In this document: one piece after another, positions 23,661 to 34,544 of the stretch
Layout of the letters: every line of letters begins with the position of its first letter
Numbering within the stretch: position 1 is the stretch's first letter
Assembly: GCA_028571685.1 (NCBI GenBank)
Contig: CM053142.1
Span: forward strand, 130,564,796-130,628,795
Reading direction: 5' to 3'
DNA length: 64,000 bases
Source: Heterohyrax brucei
Lineage: Eukaryota > Chordata > Mammalia > Hyracoidea > Procaviidae
Position numbers and translations under genes: made by a program
Notes under the pieces: model-generated
Told to the model about the DNA's origin: nothing
What the model saw: only the letters and a program-made list of their open reading frames with translations
Database searches by the model: none

Positions 23661-24299
23661 TCTAATGTGTATTTTCCCTTCTCTTTCCAAATACAACCAG
23701 ATTCATGACTATCCAGAATAAAGACTGCGTTTCCACACCTTCCTTGTACCTATTTGTAGCTATGTAACTAAGTTTTGCCACTGATGTGGGAACACACATG
23801 ATGTAATGGGTATTGTGGAAGATAAGCCAAAATTACAACCCAAATTCTGAACCTAAGAAAAATATGTGATAAGTTTCAAGAAGCTAGAATTCAGATCAGC
23901 ATAAGCAGTTTTCTAACAGCCAGCATTATTTAGAAATACAGAAGAATTCTCCAGATCATATTTAGCCTTTAATAACTGCAATTAGTCAAGCAAATGTATA
24001 TGGGGGAAGTTTTTATAGAGAAGATCCTAGTATAGAAAGCTAAATTGGACAATGTTGTCTTATTAGAACTTTCTATTAGACCATGATTCTATACTTCTAT
24101 GAAGTTCAAATTTCAAGGCGTTCTAAATTAGATGTTAGAATCTCAATACAGTACATTCTTATTGTTCTTATTTATTGCAAGTCAGTAGAAAATATACAAC
24201 CCTAAAGTCACTCTAGATTCTCCCCGAAACACCTAACTGTAAGTCCTGTCCCCCAAATCTCTTTTCCAGTTTCACTGCCATTGTTTTTATTTATTTATT

Positions 24300-24545
24300 T
24301 TTCAGTGTCATTTTCTAAATGCCTACTATATGCTAAGCACCATGCTCAGCTCCGAGGGCATAACACTGAGTAGCGCTAAGTCAGTGTCTTTCAGAAAGAG
24401 ATAAGCAAACAAACATAAAATTATAGCATAATGTGTTAAATGCAATTCTGAAAATATTCTATGCAAGGAGCATCTAACCCAGCCGGGGAGTTAGGGATGG
24501 AGAATCAAGGAAGGCCTGCCGGAAGAGGTGACACCTGAGCTCAGT
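24300..24545 (-). repeat. L2 LINE remnant
   Basis: AAATGCCTACTATATGCTAA, GGGCATAACACTGAGTAG and GGTGACACCTGAGCTCAGTC. Confidence 0.65.
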
Positions 24546-24549
24546 CTTC

Positions 24550-24785
24550 AACAGTACTTCACCTTGGTACGATTCGTCCTGACCTCCACTCTGCCACACT
24601 TTGTACATATCTCCATTATGGTTTGCATAACAACTGTGTAACAGGTTGTTTTCACGTGTGTCTTCCCTGCTAGACTATAAGTTGCTAACAAGAAACTATG
24701 AGGTTTATTTATCATTACTGCCTTAATCATAAATGACCAGCAAAGAATCAGCATTCAATAAATTTTTATAGAGTTGACTGACTGG
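24550..24785 (+). repeat. L2 LINE terminus
   Basis: CTAGACTATAAGTTGCTAAC and CATTCAATAAATTTTTATAG. Lies tail-to-head against the minus-strand L2 on its left. Confidence 0.6.
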
Positions 24786-25654
24786 GTCTAGTTTTGCTTA
24801 ATACCTCACAGTCATAGTTAGGGAAGTACATCCTTATGAACGCATATGATGTATCGTAACTCATAGCATCTGCTTTTGAGATTTTCTGGCTGATTAAGCT
24901 TTCACTTTTTGTTCCTCCCACTGTGCGTACATCTGACTGATCCAGAGCCCTCACTAACAAGGCCAGTGACTCCATAGCTTCCTCCCTTGTAGGCTGCAGT
25001 GGCTATGGCCACCTTGGAGGTGACTGCTCTTCCAGAGGGGTGATGTAGGAAGGATGACAGCAGTACGGCCATCCTGGAACCCCTTCTTCAAAGCTACAGT
25101 CATCAGAACCATGGAATGACTGAGTGAGCATGCTTACGTAACTCCAGCTCTGGAAACAATGACAGAAACTCTGAAACCAGTTTGAAACCTGAACATCATG
25201 GCTTGAATTTTTCTAAACTGGTACCTGTGGTTAAAATGATCAAGTTCTAATTTCAAAGTATTTCTAAGATGAGCCAGAATGAGCAGTGGAAATTCATTAT
25301 AATGCAGTGTTTCCCAAAGTGTGAGACACATTCCACCAGGGTTTTGTAAGATTACCACCAGTGGTTTACAAGATGATACTACATGGTACACAAGTGAATA
25401 CGTTTCAACTCAGCTAAAAATGTATTTATTGAAATTTGGTGATTGATTGTAAGACATATATTTATTTGCAGTTACCTTCTATTTGGAGAAAGCAAAAAAA
25501 TGTGTTCCTGAAATTCATGAGTATTCAACAGTAGTATAGTTTCTACCAGAGGACAAAAGTTGGGAAGTGCTGTGACATCACAGTCCTCATGCCAACCCAT
25601 GAATGTGTGGCAGGAGAGGGTGCCAGGGCCCAAAGAAGCCTTGGAAACCACCTA
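24786..25654. other. No feature recognised
   Basis: Ordinary AT-rich sequence without motifs I can support. Confidence 0.45.
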
Positions 25655-26015
25655 ACCAATTCACTATTTTATTCACTTATTCGTTCAGTAAATGTTTATG
25701 GCTTACTTACTAAGGCTCTGGGAAGAACTTCAGTGATTCACCACAACAGTCTATTGGGAGAGAAAGATGCAAGTGTGCACACAGTAAATTAATGATGGTA
25801 AGTTCTGTGAATAAGTGCAGCACTCATGAAACCATTAATAGCAGAATAAAGTTTGAACTGAATTTTAAAGGATCAGGAGAAATTATCCAGTCAAAGCAGA
25901 GTTTAGGGGCAGGGATGGGAGCAGGTGATATGAAGAACAGAGCGTGAATAAGACAATGAAAGGACCAGAGTATCTGGACCACAGAAGGCCTTCAATCCCT
26001 TGCTGTGAAGATGTA
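25655..26015 (-). repeat. L2 LINE remnant
   Basis: CACTTATTCGTTCAGTAAAT at the terminus, then GGACCACAGAAGGCC, with gaps. Confidence 0.5.
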
Positions 26016-26154
26016 GGCATAGACCGTGCATGGTGGCAAATTTCAATCAGGACCAATCCACAAACAGGCCCAAGAGACTGAGTCTCTTGGCAATGACTAC
26101 ACATTCCAACAGCAGCAAAATGAAGGCCCCGACCTGTTTTTCTCACAAGTTGGC

Positions 26155-26343
26155 ACATTTACCATCTATTTATAGAGGACCCACTTGTATGGGCACTGGT
26201 CTAGGTGTTGAGGACCATCCAGGGTACAAAACAGGCAAAACTCCTGCCCCACAGAGCCTACATTCAGACGTGGTAGAGGCAGTGCATAAACAAGTCAACG
26301 TAAGCATCTCAGTGTACAAGAAGTTATTAGAGAACAGTGAAGC
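26155..26343 (-). repeat. L2 LINE terminus
   Basis: GGCACTGGTCTAGGTGTTGA and CACAGAGCCTACATTCAGAC. Confidence 0.65.
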
Positions 26344-26480
26344 CAGAAACCGTGGTAGCATAGTGGTTAAGAGTTTGGCTGCTAACCAAAAGTGTGGCTG
26401 TTCAAATCTACCAAACTCTATGAGGCAGTTCTTCTCAGTCCTACAGAGTTGATATGAGTCACAACTGACTCCACAGAAAA
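26344..26480 (+). mobile_element. AfroSINE, internally deleted
   Basis: Lacks the AGGCGCTCCTTGGAA segment between B-box and middle. Confidence 0.85.
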
Positions 26481-26713
26481 GATGGGTTTCCTTGAGAAGG
26501 GGTCACCATAGTGTAAGGGTCCCTCTGACAGTGTTGGCAGAGGCACGAGGGAAATCATGGCTAACCAAATCTCTTCATCTCACTGCAGGACTCTTTTCAA
26601 CACACCACACGACTCACTGGCATTTCAGGCTCCTTCTGCTACTCTCTGTAGCAAGGAAATATGCTGACAAACAAAACCTTTTCACTGTAAATCTAGTCCC
26701 CTATGTAGGATCT

Positions 26714-26873
26714 GGAAACCCTGGTGGCATAGTGGTGAAGTGCTGCACCTGCTAATGAAGAGGTTGGCAGCTCAGACCCACCAGGCACTCCACGGAACCT
26801 TTATGGGCCAGTTCTATTCTGACCTATAAGGTCAGTATGAGTCAGAACTGACTCGACAGCATCTACCAACAGC
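26714..26873 (+). mobile_element. AfroSINE
   Basis: Full length, ending in an RTE-like CTACCAACAGCAA instead of the usual GGTTTGGTTTT. Confidence 0.9.
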
Positions 26874-27284
26874 AAGAAGTATGACCCACAAAATATACAA
26901 ATGATATTCTACCAGAAGATACTCGTCTTTGTAAATGCTAAATGGCTTTTGAGTTTATAAGGTATCTTGTGGGTATTTGGGATATGCAGCTACTTCCCAG
27001 AATACAATCATCCCTGCTACAGAGAAAGCCAGAGGGTTTGCCTGTAAAACTGAAGACTTGACCCTGAGCCCATGGTGATCCCACCAAGATGGTCTCTTCC
27101 CAGCATACTAGGTTATCAGCTTCTCTCTAACAGCTGCCTTTTCCGTATACCAGCCTTTATTCAAACACAGTAAGAAGATACTCTTTTCCCAGTGTTTGAA
27201 AAGAATTTATATGTGACTAGACACTAGCACGTGAATATTCCCCACCCTATGTCCCCATCTTCATGATGACTTTTAAAATCTGTT

Positions 27285-27344
27285 TGCTATGGATTGAGTT
27301 ATATCCCCTCAAAATACGTGTTAAATTCCTGACTCTTGTACCTG
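27285..27344 (+). mobile_element. MaLR-like LTR, first 60 bases only
   Basis: TGCTATGGATTGAGTTATAT and CCCCTCAAAATACGTG match the beginning of MLT1-type LTRs. The rest is missing and the fragment joins directly to a 5'-truncated AfroSINE. Confidence 0.6.
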
Positions 27345-27450
27345 TGGAATCTACCAGGTGCTCCTTGGAAACTACGGGCAGTTCTACTCTGTCCTATAGG
27401 GTCACTATGTGTCAGAATGGACTCAGAGGCAGTGGGTTGGTTTTGGTTAA
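27345..27450 (+). mobile_element. AfroSINE, 5'-truncated
   Basis: Starts after the B-box at TACCAGGTGCTCC and is joined to an LTR fragment. A CA microsatellite follows at 27455-27473. Confidence 0.85.
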
Positions 27451-27454
27451 TTAA

Positions 27455-27473
27455 AACACACACACACACACAC
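27455..27473. repeat. (CA)n microsatellite
   Basis: Nine CA units after an AfroSINE tail. Confidence 0.9.
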
Positions 27474-27911
27474 TGCTCCTAACTGAGTTTAGCAACATTT
27501 TCGCTATTCTGGTCAAAGCAAAGAATTGGAGAAACAACAAACATCAACAAACAAAAATGTTGAGTTCCATCAACCCAAAAAACTGAGGGAGTCAGGGGGA
27601 ATTTTATCCCTAAAGACCTAAGTCCTTACAATAAATGCTTCTTTGCTGGCTGGCAAATAAATGTTCCACAGTCTCTCTGATGTCTAGAGTGCCTAAGTTA
27701 TGAGACAGCTTTGGAATGATTTGTAACCAAGACTGGAGACTCTGGACTCTGTGGAAGTTCATCACAACCTGAGCTGCGTAGGGTGCTTGTTTCTGGAAAA
27801 CACCGACTTCCCAAAAAGCAGGGCTTCAAGAGACCATGGGTGCACTGTCTCTTCCCTGAACCACACACAGTAAAGTCAGGGAAAGATTCATGATTTCTCA
27901 GATCTCCACTC

Positions 27912-28017
27912 CCAACCCACTGCTGTCAAGTCAATTCCAACTCATGTCGACCCTAGAAGACAGAGTAGAACTGCCCCACAGAGTTTCTAAGGAGAGCCTG
28001 GCAGATTCAAACTGCTG
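27912..28017 (-). mobile_element. AfroSINE, 5'-truncated, with target duplication
   Basis: The tRNA-like head is missing. A perfect 12-bp duplication AGATCTCCACTC flanks it at 27900-27911 and 28018-28029, showing that truncation happened during insertion. Confidence 0.92.
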
Positions 28018-28271
28018 AGATCTCCACTCTAGCCTTTGAAATATTCCTCAAGGAAGAAGGCTGCCCAGCTACTGATAGCCCAGGAGCCTGCCCTGGAATT
28101 CCTGGATTTGCAGAATGGAATAAAGGCAGACATCTGATCTCACTCTTGCCCATCCCCTGCTGCCCACTGTGCCTCTCCTTGGCTTTGTCTATCAGTGAGG
28201 TCCCCAACATGGACAAGAGGTGGAACAACAGTGTATTGATGGGGAAAGTAACAAGGGGGCAGCTTGAGTAC

Positions 28272-28368
28272 AACCAGCTGCTCCTTGGAAACACTGTGGG
28301 GTGGTTCTACTTTCCTATAGGGTCACTATGAGTTGGAGTAGACTTGATAGAAATAGTTTTGGGTTTGT
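28272..28368 (+). mobile_element. AfroSINE, 5'-truncated
   Basis: Only the middle and tail remain (CTGCTCCTTGGAAACACTGT onward). Confidence 0.8.
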
Positions 28369-28900
28369 GGGGATAATCACAGAACTCTAAATCACAGTGC
28401 TATATGCAGCACGTGCAGCTGAATGTGGCCCACCACCTGGACAGGCTGCCAGAAACTGCCAGTACCTTGTATGGGCAGTAACAGAGACATGGAATCCACT
28501 TAAAGCAATCTAATGGTCATGCCATTTCACTCATTTTATTAAAGGGCTAGTTGCCCAAATAAGTTTTAAACAGTAGATACAATTACTGTGGTAGAATCTA
28601 AGTTCCATTTAGGCTTCTATTTGCCCTCTATCAACTTCCCTAACTGTACAGCATCCGGAAGAAGCATTATCAAGCTTCAGCATCATCTCAACTCTGATTA
28701 CTTGTGGTCTTTGTGGCTTGGGTTATCAGACAGACATTCCCAGTAAATCATTCAAAGCAGCTAGTTGACTTGTGTATCCTATCTGATCTGATCTGTTCAT
28801 TACTCATTGCACTCAATGAAATTCTAGCATACATTCATAAAAAGGATATCAGGAGAAAGAAACATTCATTTAACTGAAATTAATGTCTGCTAAGAGCTAA

Positions 28901-29091
28901 CCTGGCAACCCTAGTTGTATAATGATTAAGTGTTGCATCTGCTAATCAAAAGGTTGGCTGTTCAAATCTGCCAGGCACTCCTTGGAAACTCTATGGAACA
29001 GTTCTACTCTGTCATATGGAGTCTCTATGAGTTGGAACCAACTCGACAGCAGTGGATTTGGTTCTTTTGGGTTTTTTGTTTGTTTTTTTTT
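28901..29091 (+). mobile_element. AfroSINE with target duplication
   Basis: Full length with a long T/G-rich tail. TAAGAGCTAA occurs on both sides (28891-28900 and 29092-29101). It lies about 440 bp downstream of the IL26 stop codon. Confidence 0.92.
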
Positions 29092-29531
29092 TAAGAGCTA
29101 AGTTCACACTGGGCATTTCTTAACAATCATCCACCCCTTAAGTAAGTGATGATCGCATGTATAGCATACACATACAAGTCAGTATCACTATGTTGTTTGC
29201 CAGAAATCTGTTATGTACCCTCTACAAATGTCATACAAGCTAATTTAAGTTATACGCCCTTTAAATTAAATCTATGCAACACACCTTTGAATCAAAAAAC
29301 AGGTTCAGGATGAAAATGTTTCTTAAAAGTACAAACAATACATACATCATCAATAATTTGCTTATTTCCAAAACATTATTATATCCAATTCTTCTAGTAT
29401 ATTCTGAACCATTTTACTACCTATTGGTAGTCAGCACAGAATTTGGGAAGTGAAATACAGTTAGAAATGTATTTCTGATCATTCTCAGTATTTCACAATA
29501 ATTATCAAATTAATGCACTTGGCTTTTTGGT

Positions 29532-29615
29532 TTACTTAATGCCTTCCAGGAAGTTTTGAATCAAAGAAAAGATATCCAGTTCATTGATGGCTTTGTAGAC
29601 TCCTTTATTTCCAAT
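29532..29615 (-). pseudogene. IL26: IL26 exon 5, C-terminal helix and stop codon
   Basis: After a good acceptor (pyrimidine tract, CTGCAG) the frame reads IGNKGVYKAINELDIF, then SLIQNFLEGIK and TAA. GNKGVYKA..ELDIF corresponds to the IL-10-family C-terminal signature (compare GIYKAMSEFDIF in IL-10). It is 27 codons against 28 in human. Intron 4 is 95 bp. No disrupting change is present in this exon. I did not find a clear AATAAA signal in the following 300 bases on the minus strand. Confidence 0.9.
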
Positions 29616-29710
29616 CTGCAGATAAAGTACAAATACAAATGCAGAAATTTTTCATATTTTTAAAAAAACATTGATTTTTTTTTCCTATTTCTTTTTTTTA
29701 GAATACTTAC

Positions 29711-29779
29711 CCCATGAAAGATTGTTTTTATTCTGGTAATGGATTTCACCTCTGTAGCAGATGAAGGCCAGAAAATACA
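29711..29779 (-). pseudogene. IL26: IL26 exon 4
   Basis: The reading frame gives C-IFWPSSATEVKSITRIKTIFHG, aligned with the human stretch that contains SSAREMKSITRMKRIF. The donor GTAAGTATTC follows directly. The best acceptor is TTTAG at 29780-29782. It would include one extra TGT codon relative to human and lies behind a purine-rich, weak pyrimidine tract. The human ISC cysteine aligns with tryptophan here. The 5' boundary is therefore less certain than the other exon edges. Confidence 0.82.
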
Positions 29780-29814
29780 CTAAATTTGTTGAGAAGACAC
29801 TGCTAATACCCACT

Positions 29815-30785
29815 CTCCCATCCATTCAATGTGCGTTTATTGAGCATGCACTATATACTGGGTACTGGGCATGCTCTGGCAGATAAATGATACATGATGT
29901 CTGTACTTACAAGGATTATAGCCTTATGGAGGATGCCTCCTCCATAATCGTACAGATTATGATTGAACAGTTGGCCATTTCATAATCAATCCAGAAACAA
30001 ACAAAAAAATTAAATTTACAGTTTATGGTAAAGCTTTGTAATGCACGAGACTCCACGATTTATGGGGACAACCTACTTCCAACTGGGTGAGCATGGAAGG
30101 CTCCTTTGAAGAGACATTTAAAACAAGACCTCAAAAATGAGAAGGAAATTTCTACGTAAGGAAGTGGAGAGAAGATGTTGGAGGATGCATACCCACTGCT
30201 GTCATGTCAGATCCGACTGGTAGTGACCCTAGAGGTCAGAGTAGAACTGCTCCATAGAGTTTCCAAGGAGCACCTGGTAGATTTGAATTGCCAACCTTTT
30301 GGCTAGCAAAAGCCAAGTGCCGTCGAGTCGGAAGCAAACACAGCGCTTAACTCACTACACCACCAGGGTGCATAGGAGAAAGTCATTAAGGCAGAGAGAG
30401 AGGTTGTAAAGGCCTAGAGTCAGGAAAGAGCTTAGTGTTTTCCAGAAACTGAGAGAAAGAAGCAATGGTGAGAGTGAGAAAGACAAAGACACGAGAAAGT
30501 TTTGAGCATAAGTTAGGAGTTGGAATTTCATCGTAAGCTCAGGGGATGACATGAAACGTGGGAATGACAAGAAAAGATTTGCTTTTTGAAAAATAACAGA
30601 CAGCTGTTCACAATGCATGGGACCATGTGCAGGTATAAACTGCCAGGAGAAAACACCCAGAAAGTTCATTTTAGTCTTAAAATTAGAAGGAGTGGTTGGA
30701 TGTCTTGAGAAACTGGCTTGTAACCCAGCTGAAGAAAATGCCAATCCCCTTTGCGGAGATGAATTTTAAAACCTTAACTGATTAT
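29815..30785 (-). repeat. L2 LINE remnant beside IL26 exon 4
   Basis: GTTTATTGAGCATGCACTAT at the terminus, later GTTGTAAAGGCCTAGAGTCA. Interrupted by an AfroSINE at 30187. It starts only about 35 bases upstream of IL26 exon 4, on the same strand as the gene, so it forms the end of intron 3. Confidence 0.6.
30187..30370 (-). mobile_element. AfroSINE, rearranged
   Basis: Carries an inserted AGCCAAGTGCCGTCGAGTCG, which is itself AfroSINE-tail sequence, within the head region. Inserted in an L2. Confidence 0.85.
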
Positions 30786-30948
30786 GGGAAACCCTGGTAG
30801 TATAATGATTAGTGCTACAGCTGCCAATCAAAAGGTTGGCAGTAAATCAACCAGGTTCTCCTTGGAAACTCTACGGGGGCCGTTCTAGTCTGTCTTGTAG
30901 GGTCACTCTGAGTCTGAACTGGCTTGGTGGCAATAGGTTTGGTTTGAG
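30785..30948 (+). mobile_element. AfroSINE
   Basis: Full length, two short deletions in the head. Confidence 0.9.
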
Positions 30949-30962
30949 GGTATCTGATCATG

Positions 30963-31162
30963 AGAGCCCTTGGGTAGTGGAAATGGTTAACTGTTCAATT
31001 ACTAGCCAAGACCGACAGCTCAAACCCACCTCAAGACACCTCAGAACACAAGCCGGACAATCTGCTCCCTAAAGGTCACAGCCTTGAAACCCTATGGAAC
31101 AGTTGTACTCAGCACACATAAGGCCTCCCCGAGTCAGAATCAGCTTGACAGCAATTACCAGC
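30963..31162 (+). mobile_element. AfroSINE second-type (CCTCGGAAGAAAGG module)
   Basis: Head GAGCCCTTGGGTAGTGGAAA, a B-box-like CCGACAGCTCAAACCC and a late GAAACCCTATGGAACAGTTG segment define a second related SINE type. Confidence 0.75.
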
Positions 31163-31171
31163 ATCTGAGTA

Positions 31172-31314
31172 TAGAAACCCTGGTAGCATATTGGCTAAGT
31201 GTTACATCTGCTGACCATCTGAAACACTGTGGAGCAGTCCTAACTCTGATCTGTAGGGTCGTTACGAATTGGGATTGACTAGACGGCAGTGGGCTTGGTT
31301 TTGTTTTTTTGGAG
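31172..31314 (+). mobile_element. AfroSINE, internally deleted
   Basis: About 20 bases around the B-box and TCCACCAGG segment are missing. Confidence 0.88.
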
Positions 31315-31673
31315 CATAGAAATTGCTTAGGCATCAAACATGAAGAAATTACCATCTTCACCTATTCTCCCATAAATTTCCCAAAGGATTATTTAAAGAG
31401 TAGGGAATAAAGAGATAAGAATGTCTAACTTCTCTGCTTAATTTTGACACACAAATCCTAGCACTGAAAGAGACCATGGAGATTGTATATGTCAATTCTT
31501 CTCAATTTACAGATAGGGAGACCAAGCCCAGGTGGTTAAGTCATTCATCCAAGACTTCACAAGAGGTCCTACCTAAGTGACGAAATACCAGAGGGCAATA
31601 TCAGTAAAGAATAATGCTTTGTTAAGACCCATAAAACTGAAGCAGTTAAAGGATAGCATCTATAAGAATGAAT

Positions 31674-31882
31674 GGAATCTCTGAGTGGTACAAATAATTA
31701 ACATGTCCAACTGTTAACAGAAAGGTTTGAGGTTTGAATTCACCCAGAGGTGCCTCAGAAGAAAGACCTGGTGATCTACTTCTGAAAAGTCAGCCGTTGA
31801 AAACTCTATGGAGCAAAGTTCTACACTGTTTCATGTGGAGTCACCATGAGTCACAACACACTCAATGACAACTGACTGGTAT
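31674..31882 (+). mobile_element. AfroSINE second-type (CCTCGGAAGAAAGG module)
   Basis: CACCCAGAGGTGCCTCAGAA, GAAAGACCTGGTGATCTACT and GAAAACTCTATGGAGCAAAG are the type-specific phrases. Ends next to the RTE. Confidence 0.8.
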
Positions 31883-32181
31883 ATTAAAGTGAGTAGGTAT
31901 GACAAAAGTCAACCAACCTACTTCAGGAAAGTTTGTGTCAGAGTTGTATCTTTTCATCATGTTTATTCAACCTGTATGCTGGGTGAATACTTTAAGAAGC
32001 TGGACTACATGAAAAAGAAAGGGACATCAGAATTGGAGGACAACTCATTTACAACCTGCGTTATGCAGATGATGTAACCTTGCTTGCTGAAAGTGAAGAG
32101 GACATCAAGTACTTACTGATGAAGGTCAAAGACCACGGCCTTCAATATGGATTATGCCTCAACATCAAGCCAAAAAGAAAA

Positions 32182-32343
32182 TACCGTGCTGCCATCAAGT
32201 CAATTCTGACTCATAACAACCCTATAGGACAGAGTAGAACTGCCGCCATAGAGTTTCCAAGGATCTGAACCTGGTGGATCTGAACTGCTGACCTTCTGGT
32301 TAGCAGCTATCACAGTTAACCACTGTGGCATCAGGGTTTTCTA
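32182..32343 (-). mobile_element. AfroSINE inside RTE
   Basis: Interrupts the RTE after the reverse transcriptase motif. A small duplication of GGATCTGAAC-like text is present in the middle. Confidence 0.92.
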
Positions 32344-32574
32344 TCATGAAGAAAACAATAAGCAAAATTCTCGCAACTGAAACAATAAGCCACACCATGA
32401 TAAAAGGAGAAAAGATTGAAGTTGTCAGATTTTATTTTACTTGGATCCATAATCAACACCCATGGAAGCAATAGTCAAGAAATCAGCTGACATATCATAC
32501 TGGGAAAATATGTCACAAAAGACCCTTTTAGTGTTTAAAAGCAAAGATGTCACTTTGAGGACTAAGATGTACCT

Positions 32575-32733
32575 GACCCTGGTGGCATAGTGGGTAAGTG
32601 CTACAGCTGCTAACTAAAAGGCTGGCAGTTCAAACCCAACAAGTATTTCTTGAAACTCTCTGGGGCAGTTCTACTCTGTCCTATAGGGTCACTGTGAGTC
32701 AGAATCAACATGATGGGAACAGTTTTGGTTTGA
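32575..32733 (+). mobile_element. AfroSINE inside RTE
   Basis: Full length, opposite in orientation to the copy at 32182 in the same RTE. Confidence 0.92.
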
Positions 32734-33509
32734 TCCAACCCATAGTGTTTTCAGTCACCTTATATGCGTGCAAAAGCTGGGTAATACATAAGGAAGGCCA
32801 AAGAAGAACTGATGCCTTTGAATTAGGTGTTGGAGAAGAATACTGCATATGCTAAGAACCGACCAAAGAACAAACAGATTTGTCTTGGAAGAAGCACAAG
32901 TAGAATGTTCCTTAGAAGTCTGGATAATGAGACTGAATTTCACTTATTTTGGATAAGTTATCAGGAAAGATCAGTCCATGGAGAAGGACATCATGCTTGG
33001 TAAGGCAGAGGGTCAGAGAAAAAGAGGAAGACCCCGATAGTGGTTGAAACAATGGACTCAAGTGCAGCAACAATTGCAAAGATGGTGCAGAACAGGGCAG
33101 TGTGTTGTTCTGTTGTACACAGTGTCCCTATGTGCCAAAATCAACTCCATAGCACCTAACAAAAACAACAAAGGTCAACCGACACATCTCTTTAGGCTTG
33201 AACACAAATAAGACACAGAGGAGATAACTCAGGCTCCTTTTCTCATCATGAGAAACAGAATTAAATTATTACACAGTCATATCTTGACTGCTATAGGAGG
33301 AGTTCAGTAATGGTGGTGATGGTGTCATGGCTCAGCCCAAGAAACTCTGTTTTTAGGTCAGACCCTACAAAGAAAGAGACACTTCCTATGAAAGGGACTT
33401 TGACAGTTAGGTACAGAGAGTGCTATGCTCAAGGGTTTACTGAGACAGAATGTTCAGGTTAAGGTGCGGTTTGATTCACATGCATAAGCTAGGACCTCCC
33501 TATGATAAA

Positions 33510-33566
33510 CCAACAATCCAAACTCATTGCTGTCGAGTCGACTCCAACAGTTTGCTACCCCAAGCA
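33510..33566 (-). mobile_element. AfroSINE tail fragment
   Basis: Only CCAAACTCATTGCTGTCGAG-type tail sequence remains. Confidence 0.6.
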
Positions 33567-33737
33567 CTCCTGTGATAAGAGTCTGAATTAAGAAGATATT
33601 CTAGCCCAGACCAGATCCTGTAAATCAAAAAGAGTATATGACATCTTATGGCAGGACTGAAACAAAATCCATCTCCCAATCATGCTGACAAAGAGTTGTA
33701 CATTAGTGTAGAAGAATGAGATATATCCCAGATAACC

Positions 33738-33863
33738 TAGTTATCACATAGCGACCCTATAGAACAGAATAGAACTGCCCCAGAGAGTTTCCAAGGATCA
33801 CCTGATGGATTCAAACTGCCGACCTTTTGGGTAGCAGCTGTAGCAGTTAACTACTACACTATA
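33738..33863 (-). mobile_element. AfroSINE, lacking its own tail
   Basis: Starts in the middle of the tail segment and runs to the head, then joins a plus-strand AfroSINE tail at 33864. Confidence 0.85.
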
Positions 33864-33908
33864 TGGGGTCGCTATGAGTTGGCAGTATGTTTGGTTTTGG
33901 TTTTCTAG
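33864..33908 (+). mobile_element. AfroSINE tail in opposite orientation
   Basis: TATGGGGTCGCTATGAGTTG followed by GGTTTGGTTTTC is an isolated tail joined to the head end of the previous copy. Confidence 0.75.
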
Positions 33909-34005
33909 CTAAGGTCTGTACCAAGAATCAGCAAACCTTTACTAGGTAGTGAATATTTTAGGCTTTCCAGGTCAAAAGACAAAATCAAGGATATTATACA
34001 AATAC

Positions 34006-34164
34006 TGGAAACCCTTGTGGCATAGTGGTTAAGTGCTACAGCTGCTAACCAAAAGGTCAGCAGTTCAAGTCTACCAAATGCTCCTTGGAAACTCTATGGG
34101 GCAGTTCTCTTCTGCTTATAGAGCCCCTGTGAGTCAGCATCTACTTGACAGCAGTGGGTCTGTA
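34006..34164 (+). mobile_element. AfroSINE
   Basis: Full length, head GGAAACCCTTGTGGCATAG, lacking a TTTGGTTTT end. Confidence 0.9.
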
Positions 34165-34544
34165 AGTACTTAGAAACACTTAGCAAGAAAGAAAGCCAAT
34201 TCCCTCAAATCTCTTTGTTGACAAAATTCAAAACCTACAAACAACAATTGCTTTTTGAAATGTAAATATACCAATGGAAAAAAATGAATTCTTTTGGAGA
34301 TGCCTTTTCACTTAATTAGAGTTCAAAGTTAGCATTCCCTTTCATCAAATTGATTACAAGTGTTCATCCATGAAAACCTTTCTTAGCTTGGAAACCATTT
34401 AGAAAAAAAAGATAGTTCTCAGGCCAGATTTGGTCTGCGGAGCACAGGTTGCTGAACTTGGGCCTTTGCAAGCGAGGCAATGGACTACAACAGTGAGGTG
34501 CTCCAGCTTTGGAATCAATCAGCCCGGTCCTCGTTTTGTTGCCT

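Larger units (their letters stand above)
31885..33172 (+). mobile_element. RTE-type LINE, 3' half, split by two AfroSINEs
   Basis: The reverse transcriptase segment reads YADDVTLLAESEEDIKYLLM near 32070-32120, the RTE/BovB form of the catalytic motif. The three RTE pieces are 31885-32181, 32344-32574 and 32734-33172. The 3' end (about 33120-33170) reads GTCCCTATGTGCCAAAATCA and CACCTAACAAAAACAACAA, the RTE terminus that AfroSINE tails resemble. It lies in IL26 intron 3, antisense to IL26. It is truncated and carries stops. Confidence 0.88.

Noticed and set aside
1-29531. IFNG coding exons, expected near IL26 by synteny
   Set aside because: No IFNG-like exon was recognised. The gene probably lies beyond the left edge.
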